Assembly: GCA_001816645.1 (NCBI GenBank)
Contig: MHCO01000027.1
Span: 6,738 to 18,418, forward strand
Direction: 5' to 3'
Length of the DNA stretch: 11,681 nucleotides
Source of the DNA: Candidatus Woykebacteria bacterium GWB1_45_5
GTDB lineage: Bacteria; Patescibacteriota; Microgenomatia; Woykebacterales; RBG-16-39-9b
In this document: piece after piece, positions 1 to 5,320 of the stretch
Position numbering within the stretch: position 1 is the first letter of the stretch
How the letters are laid out: every line of letters begins with the position of its first letter
Program-made: the position numbers and the translations under genes
Notes under the pieces: generated by a model
Seen by the model: the letters and a program-made list of their open reading frames with translations, nothing else
What the model was told of the DNA's origin: nothing
Database searches by the model: none

Positions 1-6
1 TGTCGC

Positions 7-1080
7 CTAAATTTTAGCAAGATTTCTCAGAAGTTCCTCAAATTTTTCTGTGGAGTAGTCCTCTAGTTGCCATTTAGCGATTTTGCCAGATTGAGTCTTT
101 AAGTCTTTTAAAACCGCTCCTTTTCCCAAACTTTGTTTTATAAGTTCCTTGGACTTTTTTTCGTATTCTTTAGGTGTCCAGAACTGCAATCCGCCGCCCT
201 CATATTCTGGGTTAATTCCCAGGGAAACGTATATCTTCTCGTTTTGAGACAGGCTAATGTTAAAATTTAGATACTTTGGAGTTTTGGAGGCTGTCACATC
301 CTCTATTTCCTTTCTGCCCTCTTTTAAATCATTGAAGAAATTAAAAAGTTGCTTAAGTTTTTCTTGTTCTTCTCTTCCTTGATAAGCATGGATAAACTCC
401 TCATCGGTTGGAATCTTTTGACGGGTTGCGTTTATACCGATACTTTTCTTGACCTCAGCTCCATAAATCTTGGGTATCAAAATTTCAAACTCTTCGTGTT
501 TGTAATACTCAAGTTCAACAGCGTAAACAGTAAACTCACTATTGTTGTTAAGAAATATGATTAGATCCTTTAACTGATCGTGAAGATGGTCCATCAAGAC
601 CACGAATTTGAAGTTGCCGTCTCTTAGATTTTGTTTAGCGTTTTCTAGCAGAGTGTCAGTTTCCTCATCGGAGATCCCAAAAAAGTCACAGATTCGCTGA
701 TTTAGGTTCTGGTTGAAATCTTTGTTAGTGTGGTAACTGACTTGCTCAGCAAAATCGTTAAAATCTCTAAAACTCGACCACAACGCGGCGCCGTAATCCA
801 AAACTTGCGCAACTACTGTCCTTTTGTCTGGGTTTTTGTAGAACTTGGTTTCGACTAAGTAAATCTCACCGTCTTTATCTACTCCCAAAGCATCAATTGA
901 CCCACTTTTGGTGGTAAATTCTCTTGCCAAAATTAAAAGCCTAATATCTTCTTTGATATCGTAAAGAGGGATACTTTCTGGGTTATCGTAAATGTATTGT
1001 TGAAGCTTGTCTTCCAGCTGGAAGTCGCTTTTATCTACCTTAACCGCGTCTTTTCCGTTTTTAGAAATAATAATCGCCAT
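7..1080 (-). CDS. PD-(D/E)XK nuclease-like protein, function unknown
   Basis: Complete 357-residue protein with no signal peptide or membrane segment, so probably cytosolic. The N-terminal ~105 residues look like a restriction-endonuclease-like fold: Asp63 in a GSIDAL strand, then Glu77 and Lys79 in the strand IYLVETKF, then Gln92 in VVAQVLDYGAAL. This matches the D...ExK...Q arrangement of PD-(D/E)XK nucleases, with Glu23 in an early helix as a possible extra ligand. Residues ~110-357 are charged, without a domain I recognise; the end (about 270-350) could be a separate small alpha/beta domain. Similar stand-alone proteins are usually annotated as hypothetical or DUF-containing, and their substrates are unknown. 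No methyltransferase or restriction partner is visible in the window. It has its own promoter directly upstream and no clear ribosome binding site. The fold is fairly secure; nuclease activity is inferred from the conserved residues. Confidence 0.8.
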   Translation of the reverse strand: MAIIISKNGKDAVKVDKSDFQLEDKLQQYIYDNPESIPLYDIKEDIRLLILAREFTTKSGSIDALGVDKDGEIYLVETKFYKNPDKRTVVAQVLDYGAALWSSFRDFNDFAEQVSYHTNKDFNQNLNQRICDFFGISDEETDTLLENAKQNLRDGNFKFVVLMDHLHDQLKDLIIFLNNNSEFTVYAVELEYYKHEEFEILIPKIYGAEVKKSIGINATRQKIPTDEEFIHAYQGREEQEKLKQLFNFFNDLKEGRKEIEDVTASKTPKYLNFNISLSQNEKIYVSLGINPEYEGGGLQFWTPKEYEKKSKELIKQSLGKGAVLKDLKTQSGKIAKWQLEDYSTEKFEELLRNLAKI

Positions 1081-1091
1081 CTCTTGGTATT

Positions 1092-1120
1092 TTTATAGAC
1101 CTTATTTATTAAGTTGTCAA
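1092..1120 (-). promoter_or_regulatory. Sigma70-type promoter for the PD-(D/E)XK gene
   Basis: On the minus strand a perfect -35 box TTGACA (1115-1120) is followed after exactly 17 bases by TATAAA (1092-1097). It is the best promoter in the window. The expected transcription start, about 7 bases downstream, lies near 1085, only some 5 bases before the ATG at 1080. The message would therefore be nearly leaderless, which agrees with the lack of a usable Shine-Dalgarno sequence. Confidence 0.75.
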
Positions 1121-1149
1121 TTTATTTAAACAAAGAAACTTAAATTGTG

Positions 1150-1195
1150 TGGGCTAATCCTGGAAATCTACAAAAAGTTCTAACATCGTAGCCCA
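1150..1195. repeat. Perfect 7-base inverted repeat competing with the distal closing helix
   Basis: TGGGCTA (1150-1156) and TAGCCCA (1189-1195) are exact reverse complements with 32 bases between them. The left arm overlaps the strand that can pair with 1404-1412, so the two helices exclude each other. A 10-base perfect palindrome, GGAAATTTCC (1199-1208), follows directly. Confidence 0.5.
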
Positions 1196-1215
1196 TTTGG
1201 AAATTTCCTATAAAG

Positions 1216-1289
1216 AGGTAAAATAATAAAGCCGCCGTAGCTGATTTTCTTACAGGAGTCTTTGGTTACGGCGGTACTGACTTTTACCT
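1216..1289 (+). other. Long two-part hairpin
   Basis: The outer stem AGGTAAAA (1216-1223) is perfectly complementary to TTTTACCT (1282-1289). After an internal loop, the inner stem pairs 1231-1244 with 1262-1275: GCCGCCGTA against TACGGCGGT, then five more pairs. This gives 14 continuous bp when G-U pairs are allowed on the plus strand, closed by a 17-base loop. Read on the minus strand, the GC-rich part is followed by TTTATTATTTT, so it could alternatively terminate transcription coming from the DUF4342 gene about 165 bases upstream. Confidence 0.6.
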
Positions 1290-1452
1290 AACTTTTCAAT
1301 AAAAACACCTCTCTGGCCCTTACACAGCCTCAAGGTGATTTAAACTTTGAACATCTCGATAAACTAAAGCAGGGTACTTGATTGCTTGGACACTTCGCAT
1401 GTAATTAGCCACGAATTGTTCGAATAAAGTCCCCGCGTGCTCACCAAATTAA

Positions 1453-1704
1453 TTATCCCCTCTCAACCGTGATAGTACACTCGGCGATGAGGGCAGCGAT
1501 GGCGCCGACGGCGGCTAAGACGGGTGCAATTAATGCCCCAACCACGCCAACTGTTAGGGGAAATTCAGCTATTACCTTCTCATCTTTACCCTTAATAATA
1601 ATCCGGCGAACATTCCCTTCTTTGATTAACTTTTTGACAGTCCTCACTAGATCTTCGCCACTTACCTTAAACGACTCTTGTTTTCTACTTTGTGAATCAG
1701 CCAT
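1453..1704 (-). CDS. DUF4342 domain protein
   Basis: An 83-residue protein that matches the DUF4342 pattern over almost its full length. A short basic N-terminus is followed by a helical part with VRTVKKLIKEGNVRRIIIK (residues ~20-38), a second strand KVIAEFPLTVGVVGAL, then a hydrophobic Ala/Gly-rich segment IAPVLAAVGAIAALIAE (about 58-74) and the end CTITVERG. In other bacteria the family is small, sometimes fused to UBA-like or other domains, and its role is unknown. The hydrophobic segment may insert in or lie on the membrane, but it is short and may instead be the core of a small sandwich fold. The gene has its own -10 box and the strongest ribosome binding site in the window, so it is probably well expressed. 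It is followed by the non-coding gap. The family call is firm; no function can be assigned. Confidence 0.85.
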   Translation of the reverse strand: MADSQSRKQESFKVSGEDLVRTVKKLIKEGNVRRIIIKGKDEKVIAEFPLTVGVVGALIAPVLAAVGAIAALIAECTITVERG

Positions 1705-1712
1705 GTTTTTAA

Positions 1713-1731
1713 CCTCCTCCCCCCAATTATA
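1713..1731 (-). promoter_or_regulatory. -10 box and strong Shine-Dalgarno of the DUF4342 gene
   Basis: A perfect TATAAT lies at 1726-1731 on the minus strand. AGGAGG (1713-1718) follows inside a G-rich run and ends 8 bases before the ATG at 1704, an ideal spacing. No good -35 hexamer is found 16-18 bases upstream, only an AT-rich run (T6A5) that overlaps the stop codon of the preceding gene. Transcription may rely on the -10 box plus the AT-rich upstream DNA, or the gene may also be read from the upstream operon. Confidence 0.55.
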
Positions 1732-1739
1732 TCTCGTTT

Positions 1740-3335
1740 TTAAAAAATTTTCCGCTCAATATTCCAACCTTTAAATGAATTAAACCTATTACATGGGAGT
1801 GCAAAGTCGGAAAAATCGATACCTGTCACTTTTTTTGAAACAAGCCAGGTGTATTGTGGGTAATAAAGAAAAATTGCCGGCGCTTCATCAGAAAGCAGCG
1901 TCGTAAAAAGTCTATACTTTTCATTTCGCTCTTTTTGATCAGAAGACTTCCGAGCATCTTCAAGAATTTTATCGAGGCCAGATTTGGAAATCCCGGTGAT
2001 GTTAGATTTCTGTGCCTGAGTGGTATGCCAAAGCACGTACTGGTCTGAATCAGGCGAAATCTCCTGAAAATTAACCAAGACTTCAAAATTGCGGTTTGGA
2101 ACAATCTCTTTGCGCATCGTTTCGGAACTGACATTCTTTGTTTCCACCGCCACCCCAAGATTTATCCAGGCTTCTTTTAAAAAATTGCTAATCGAATTTA
2201 GCTCTGGGTCACCAACATTGGTGATAGTCAGGTAGAGCTTTTCGTCCTCCTTTTGCCAAATACCATTTTCGAGCTTGAAGCTGGCCGTTTCTAGTTTCTT
2301 CTTCGCCTCTTCCAAGCTATAAGGGTATCGTTCTTTAGCGTTATCAACCGAAGTGACTAGGGGCAGTTGGTTTTTAGCTGAAACAGAAGTTACACCGCCA
2401 ATGGATTTCCTCAAAGCTTCTTTATCAATAGCGTAGGAGAGCGCTTGACGGACATTTTTTTCTTGCAAAAAGGAGGCCTTTGTATTAAAAAAAACAGTTG
2501 CCGCCCGAAAGAGAAAGGTGTGGCGGTAGGTTTTAGTCGTTCCAAACTGCTCCAACCTTTCTACTTCTTGCGGGCTTAAACCTCCCAGGGCGTGGATCTG
2601 TCCCAATTTGAGAGAAAGTTTTGCCTCGTTAATATTTCTGAAAAATTTAAAGATGAGGTTTAAATTACTGTTTGTCAAAACTACTTTGTCCTTATCAATT
2701 TTTTTCACCGAAAAAGGACCTGTACCAACCGGTTTATATTTTTTTAAAGAAATGTGCTTAGGCATAATACCAACAGTAGTGACGTAAGGAAATGGACTGA
2801 ACGGCTCTTGCAACTTAAATTTAACCTGGTAATCGTTTATCTTTTCCACCTGTACGTCTTTAAAATTGGTAGCCAAGGGGCCTTGGTAGGAAGGTTCTTG
2901 GGTCAGACCAATGGTGTAGACCACATCGTCGCTACTAAATTTTCGTCCATCATGCCAAAAAATATTTCGTCTCAGATAAAATAGATATTCCGTCTCGGAG
3001 ATTCTTTGGAAGCTTTCAGCCAAGTCTGGTTGTACCTCCCCCTTTGAATCGACCTTCGTAAGTCCTCGAAAAATCAAACTGCTGATGTCTTTTGCCGTCT
3101 CAGTAGAATCAAAGAGAGGATTCGGATAAGTAGGTGTACCAACTACCCCTTCGATGAAGATTGGCTTTCGTGATTCCATATAAGCAGCGGCTATTTTTGG
3201 AGTAATGCTAGGTATAAGAATCTTCAGAAAAAAGGTAAGAAGGATGAGCAGAACAATTGCCCCCGCAATCTTTTTTTGGTTCCGTCTTAGTGAAACCCTA
3301 AGGAAAGCTACGTAAAAACGGATTTTCTTTAGCAT
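1740..3335 (-). CDS. Membrane-anchored family-5 solute-binding protein (oligopeptide type)
   Basis: A 531-residue extracytoplasmic binding protein of the SBP_bac_5 (DppA/OppA) family. A basic cytoplasmic tail (1-22) precedes one hydrophobic helix (about 23-44). The mature part starts around residue 57 with the family pattern: PNPLFDSTETAKDISSLIFRGL, PDLAESF, then LRRNIFWHDG (residues ~121-130) and SSDDVVYTI. Later come NVRQALSYAIDKEALR and a C-terminal lobe ending RFNSFKGWNI. There is no lipobox cysteine, so it is held by an uncleaved or late-cleaved N-terminal helix rather than a lipid. Members bind peptides or other small ligands and deliver them to an ABC permease, but no permease or ATPase gene is present here, so partner and ligand are unknown. 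It starts 9 bases after the secG stop and is presumably co-transcribed and perhaps translationally coupled, as there is no clear ribosome binding site. Confidence 0.88.
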   Translation of the reverse strand: MLKKIRFYVAFLRVSLRRNQKKIAGAIVLLILLTFFLKILIPSITPKIAAAYMESRKPIFIEGVVGTPTYPNPLFDSTETAKDISSLIFRGLTKVDSKGEVQPDLAESFQRISETEYLFYLRRNIFWHDGRKFSSDDVVYTIGLTQEPSYQGPLATNFKDVQVEKINDYQVKFKLQEPFSPFPYVTTVGIMPKHISLKKYKPVGTGPFSVKKIDKDKVVLTNSNLNLIFKFFRNINEAKLSLKLGQIHALGGLSPQEVERLEQFGTTKTYRHTFLFRAATVFFNTKASFLQEKNVRQALSYAIDKEALRKSIGGVTSVSAKNQLPLVTSVDNAKERYPYSLEEAKKKLETASFKLENGIWQKEDEKLYLTITNVGDPELNSISNFLKEAWINLGVAVETKNVSSETMRKEIVPNRNFEVLVNFQEISPDSDQYVLWHTTQAQKSNITGISKSGLDKILEDARKSSDQKERNEKYRLFTTLLSDEAPAIFLYYPQYTWLVSKKVTGIDFSDFALPCNRFNSFKGWNIERKIF

Positions 3336-3344
3336 AAGCTGCTA

Positions 3345-3563
3345 CTATTGAACGAAAATGAGGCAAAAAGAGATTGCTGAGAAAAGAAAGGCTAGGGCGA
3401 TTGTCGTGTAGTGTAAAAGCTTTTCCGCTCCTCGCCGTGTTCGATAAACCTCGCCAGTGCCACCAAAGATACTGCCCACCCCACTACCACGGACTTGGAG
3501 CAGAATTAAGGCAACTAGTGAGATGGCAATTACGGTTAATAACACTAATATAAAAGGTCTCAT
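3345..3563 (-). CDS. secG: SecG, preprotein translocase subunit
   Basis: Short protein of the SecG type with two membrane helices: PFILVLLTVIAISLVALILLQ (first ~23 residues) and a C-terminal helix around TTIALAFLFSAISFCLIF. They are joined by a Gly-rich cytoplasmic loop with GSGVGSIFGGTGEVYRTRRG, typical of the family. SecG assists SecYE during protein export across the cytoplasmic membrane. I place the start at the ATG at 3563 (72 residues). A TTG at 3575 in the same frame would add four residues, but it lies upstream of the transcription start predicted from the promoter at 3576-3604. The gene opens a two-gene unit with the solute-binding protein, which itself depends on Sec export. Confidence 0.88.
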   Translation of the reverse strand: MRPFILVLLTVIAISLVALILLQVRGSGVGSIFGGTGEVYRTRRGAEKLLHYTTIALAFLFSAISFCLIFVQ

Positions 3564-3575
3564 GTTAAGGCTCAA

Positions 3576-3604
3576 ATTTTAGCATAAAAGTAAGCAAGTG
3601 TAAA
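3576..3604 (-). promoter_or_regulatory. Extended -10 promoter for secG
   Basis: On the minus strand, TTTACA (3599-3604) and TAAAAT (3576-3581) are separated by exactly 17 bases. Each matches consensus at five of six positions, and TGC just before the -10 box forms an extended -10. The expected start near 3569 lies about 6 bases before the ATG at 3563, again a nearly leaderless message. The promoter fills the gap between the preceding stop codon and secG. Confidence 0.65.
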
Positions 3605-3606
3605 TG

Positions 3607-4005
3607 TTAGGCAAAGATCCAAAAAAGCAGACTAGCAAGAAAACTAAGAGCGGCTGCGGCTACGATCGCGCTAGGAAAGCTGGGAAGGTAAACGCCAGGG
3701 ATATTAAAACCAGCAAAGCTTACGCCAGAAAAATTAAAAGCGACAATTTCGAACCCGCTGACGGCGAAGGTCAATAAGTAAAGGAGAAGCACATTAATAA
3801 ATAAGCTAAAAAGACCAAAAGTTATGAGGTTCAAAGGAATTGACAAAAGCTTCAAAGCTGGCCGCAAAAATAAGTAAAAACCAGCAAATATTAAAGCGGC
3901 AACCACTCGGTCGTTTGGCCCAGCAAAGGAAAACCCAGGATAAAAATAAGCTAAAATTAAGAAGGAGATGCTTGCCAGGGCAGCACTCCGCAGCATCTTT
4001 TTCAT
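3607..4005 (-). CDS. Small membrane protein of the phage holin IV / YvlD family (PF04020-like)
   Basis: A 132-residue, very hydrophobic protein with four predicted membrane helices: about 7-26, 34-54, 58-86 and 108-131. Residues 43-66 (FYLFLRPALKLLSIPLNLIT plus FGLF) are the hallmark of the 'phage holin family IV / YvlD' membrane proteins, where a conserved RP or NP and a PLN sit between helices 2 and 3. Despite the name, chromosomal members are not phage lysis proteins and have no firmly known role; some are linked to envelope stress. A good Shine-Dalgarno, AAGGAG at 4013-4018, sits 7 bases before the ATG. It starts 35 bases after the uvrC stop and is probably read from the same transcript. 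No phage genes are nearby. Confidence 0.8.
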   Translation of the reverse strand: MKKMLRSAALASISFLILAYFYPGFSFAGPNDRVVAALIFAGFYLFLRPALKLLSIPLNLITFGLFSLFINVLLLYLLTFAVSGFEIVAFNFSGVSFAGFNIPGVYLPSFPSAIVAAAALSFLASLLFWIFA

Positions 4006-4040
4006 TGCTACTCTCCTTAGATTAGCAGATAATAAACCTT

Positions 4041-5276
4041 TTAGTCAAAGGTAGCTTTCCGACGCAAGCTTCGATGGTAGCGAAGAGCAAAACGGTGGGC
4101 TTCGTCTCTCACTCTTTGGATTAATTTTAAAGCGTCGCTTTGTCGCGAAATTCGCAATGGCCTTTTCCTCTCTGGTAAGTATAATTCTTCAAAACGTTTT
4201 GCCAAACCGACAGATGGAATTTCCAAGTTTTGTTGGTTTAAAACACTCAAAGTCGCATTCAACTGACCACGACCACCATCAACAACTAAAAGATCTGGTT
4301 TTGGCCAGTTGTGCTTGAAACGACGGTTGATTACTTCAGCCAGCATTGCCGGATCGTTAGCGCCTTTAATTTTTTTAATTTTAAACCGTCGGTACTCGTC
4401 CTTATCCGCTCCGCCATCAGTTAAGACAACCATCGAGCCGGCTGCTTCTTTTCCACCAATATTAGATATATCAAAGCACTCTATCCTTCTAGGTTGAACG
4501 GCAAGTCCTAGAATTTTAGCCAAATCTTTTAATTCTTTTTCGCGCAGTTTGCGAGGATCTTCTTCGAGATATTCGAAGATACTCCGGGTTGGTTTGGTAA
4601 TATAGTAAAGCGCTTCAATCTTTTTCTGGATACTGGCCGCTTCTTCAAATCTTTGATTTTTCGAATACCTGCCCAACTCTCTTTGTAAATCGTTTATTAC
4701 TTTTATTTTTTGTCCCTTTAGAAACAGGACGAGCGCTTTTATGTTCTTCCAATAGTCTCCCTCGTTAATTTTGCCAACGCAGACTCCTGGACAAAGCCCC
4801 AGGTGGTAATGAAGACAAGCCCGTTTCTGATTTGGCTTGCAAATACTGTAAGGAAAGACTCTTCTCAAGGTTCGTAAAGTTTCCCGCACCTTTGTGGCCG
4901 AAGGGAAAGGGCCAAAATAAATCTTGGCGCTGATTAGGTCCTTCTTCCGGCCCGTCAAGACCTTAGGAAATCGGTCGGTTGTTATCTTTATGTAAAGATA
5001 ATCCTTATCATCTTTAAGTTGGGCGTTAAAATGGGGCTTGAATTTCTTTATAAGGTTGGCCTCAAGTATTAACGCTTCGATCTCGGAATCAACCACAATT
5101 GCCTCAACATTGGTTGTTTTTTCGAGTAAATTTCTCCCTTTGGTTAAAGCACCTCTTGGCGAGAAATGGCTTTTGATTCTTTTTTTGATGTTGACGGCCT
5201 TACCGATATACAGCGGTTTACCGCGCTTATCTTTAAAAATATATACGCCCGGAGCCTCGGGGAAGTTAAACTTCAT
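4041..5276 (-). CDS. uvrC: UvrC, excision nuclease subunit C, lacking the C-terminal helix-hairpin-helix domain
   Basis: UvrC makes the dual incision in nucleotide excision repair once UvrA and UvrB have marked the lesion. The GIY-YIG nuclease (1-85) starts APGVYIFKDKRGKPLYIGKA and has Glu72 as the metal ligand, for the 3' cut. Four cysteines at 146, 154, 162 and 166 match the conserved cysteine region linked to an iron-sulfur cluster. A UVR motif for UvrB binding spans ~193-226. The RNase H-like nuclease (~260-400) for the 5' cut keeps Asp269 (CFDISN), Asp333 (VVDGG) and His394 (DEAHRFA). The protein then stops at residue 411. UvrC of most bacteria is about 600 residues and continues into two helix-hairpin-helix motifs that bind DNA; here these are absent, and only 35 bases separate the stop from the next gene. 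The uvrA fragment lies ~5.4 kb upstream on the same strand. Confidence 0.93.
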   Translation of the reverse strand: MKFNFPEAPGVYIFKDKRGKPLYIGKAVNIKKRIKSHFSPRGALTKGRNLLEKTTNVEAIVVDSEIEALILEANLIKKFKPHFNAQLKDDKDYLYIKITTDRFPKVLTGRKKDLISAKIYFGPFPSATKVRETLRTLRRVFPYSICKPNQKRACLHYHLGLCPGVCVGKINEGDYWKNIKALVLFLKGQKIKVINDLQRELGRYSKNQRFEEAASIQKKIEALYYITKPTRSIFEYLEEDPRKLREKELKDLAKILGLAVQPRRIECFDISNIGGKEAAGSMVVLTDGGADKDEYRRFKIKKIKGANDPAMLAEVINRRFKHNWPKPDLLVVDGGRGQLNATLSVLNQQNLEIPSVGLAKRFEELYLPERKRPLRISRQSDALKLIQRVRDEAHRFALRYHRSLRRKATFD

Positions 5277-5285
5277 ATCGACGGT

Positions 5286-5294
5286 ATTTTAACA
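5286..5294 (-). promoter_or_regulatory. Possible extended -10 promoter for uvrC
   Basis: TGTTAAAAT on the minus strand gives a TGN extended -10 followed by TAAAAT, ending 9 bases before the uvrC ATG. The arrangement is like that of secG and the PD-(D/E)XK gene, which would again give a message with almost no leader. There is no recognisable -35 hexamer 17 bases upstream, so this is tentative; uvrC may simply be read from the upstream operon. Confidence 0.35.
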
Positions 5295-5320
5295 CGAATA
5301 AGTTTAAAAGAGGCTCGAGC

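Larger units (their letters stand above)
1149..1412 (+). ncRNA. Candidate structured RNA in the 372-base gap, unidentified
   Basis: The gap 1081-1452 holds no convincing gene but contains several complementary blocks. Bases 1149-1158 (GTGGGCTAAT) pair with 1404-1412 (ATTAGCCAC), giving 9 bp with one bulged G that close a ~264-base unit. Inside lies a long hairpin (1216-1289) and a weaker one (CACCT 1306-1310 with AGGTG 1333-1337). The 1150-1156 block can pair instead with 1189-1195. Plus is chosen as the transcribed strand because several pairs of the main hairpin are G-U in that orientation and would be C-A mismatches in the other. I see no good plus-strand promoter. It does not fit tmRNA, RNase P RNA, SRP RNA or tRNA as far as I can check by eye. 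It could instead be a decayed gene or the untranslated 3' region of the DUF4342 message. Confidence 0.3.

Noticed and set aside
1219..1302. Plus-strand frame through the long hairpin (AAVADFLTGVFGYGG...)
   Set aside because: No start codon or ribosome binding site; both strands of a GC-rich inverted repeat tend to stay open.
1149..1446. tmRNA on the plus strand: GGGCTAATCCTGGAA resembles a tmRNA 5' end, and GTTCGAAT, GCATGTA and a final TCACCA resemble the 3' part
   Set aside because: No T-arm stem can form around TTCGAAT, the acceptor pairing is broken by mismatches, and no reading frame ends in an Ala-rich tag.
1320..1448. 42-codon stop-free minus-strand frame after the DUF4342 gene, with a 26-codon ATG-started part (1320-1400)
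   Set aside because: No ribosome binding site, no recognised similarity, and the length is expected by chance; it also lies over the paired elements. A decayed gene end cannot be fully excluded.
1826..2158. 110-codon minus-strand frame inside the solute-binding protein gene
   Set aside because: It lies wholly within a gene whose family pattern continues through this stretch, and its product is rich in Arg and Phe like a shifted frame.
3607..4005. Reading the 'phage holin' family name as evidence of a prophage
   Set aside because: The family is common on chromosomes, and no integrase, endolysin or structural phage gene is near.
5313..5320. GCTCGAGC palindrome followed by TTTT after the transglutaminase-like gene, as a terminator
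   Set aside because: The palindrome has no loop of its own, so only about two pairs could form in RNA.
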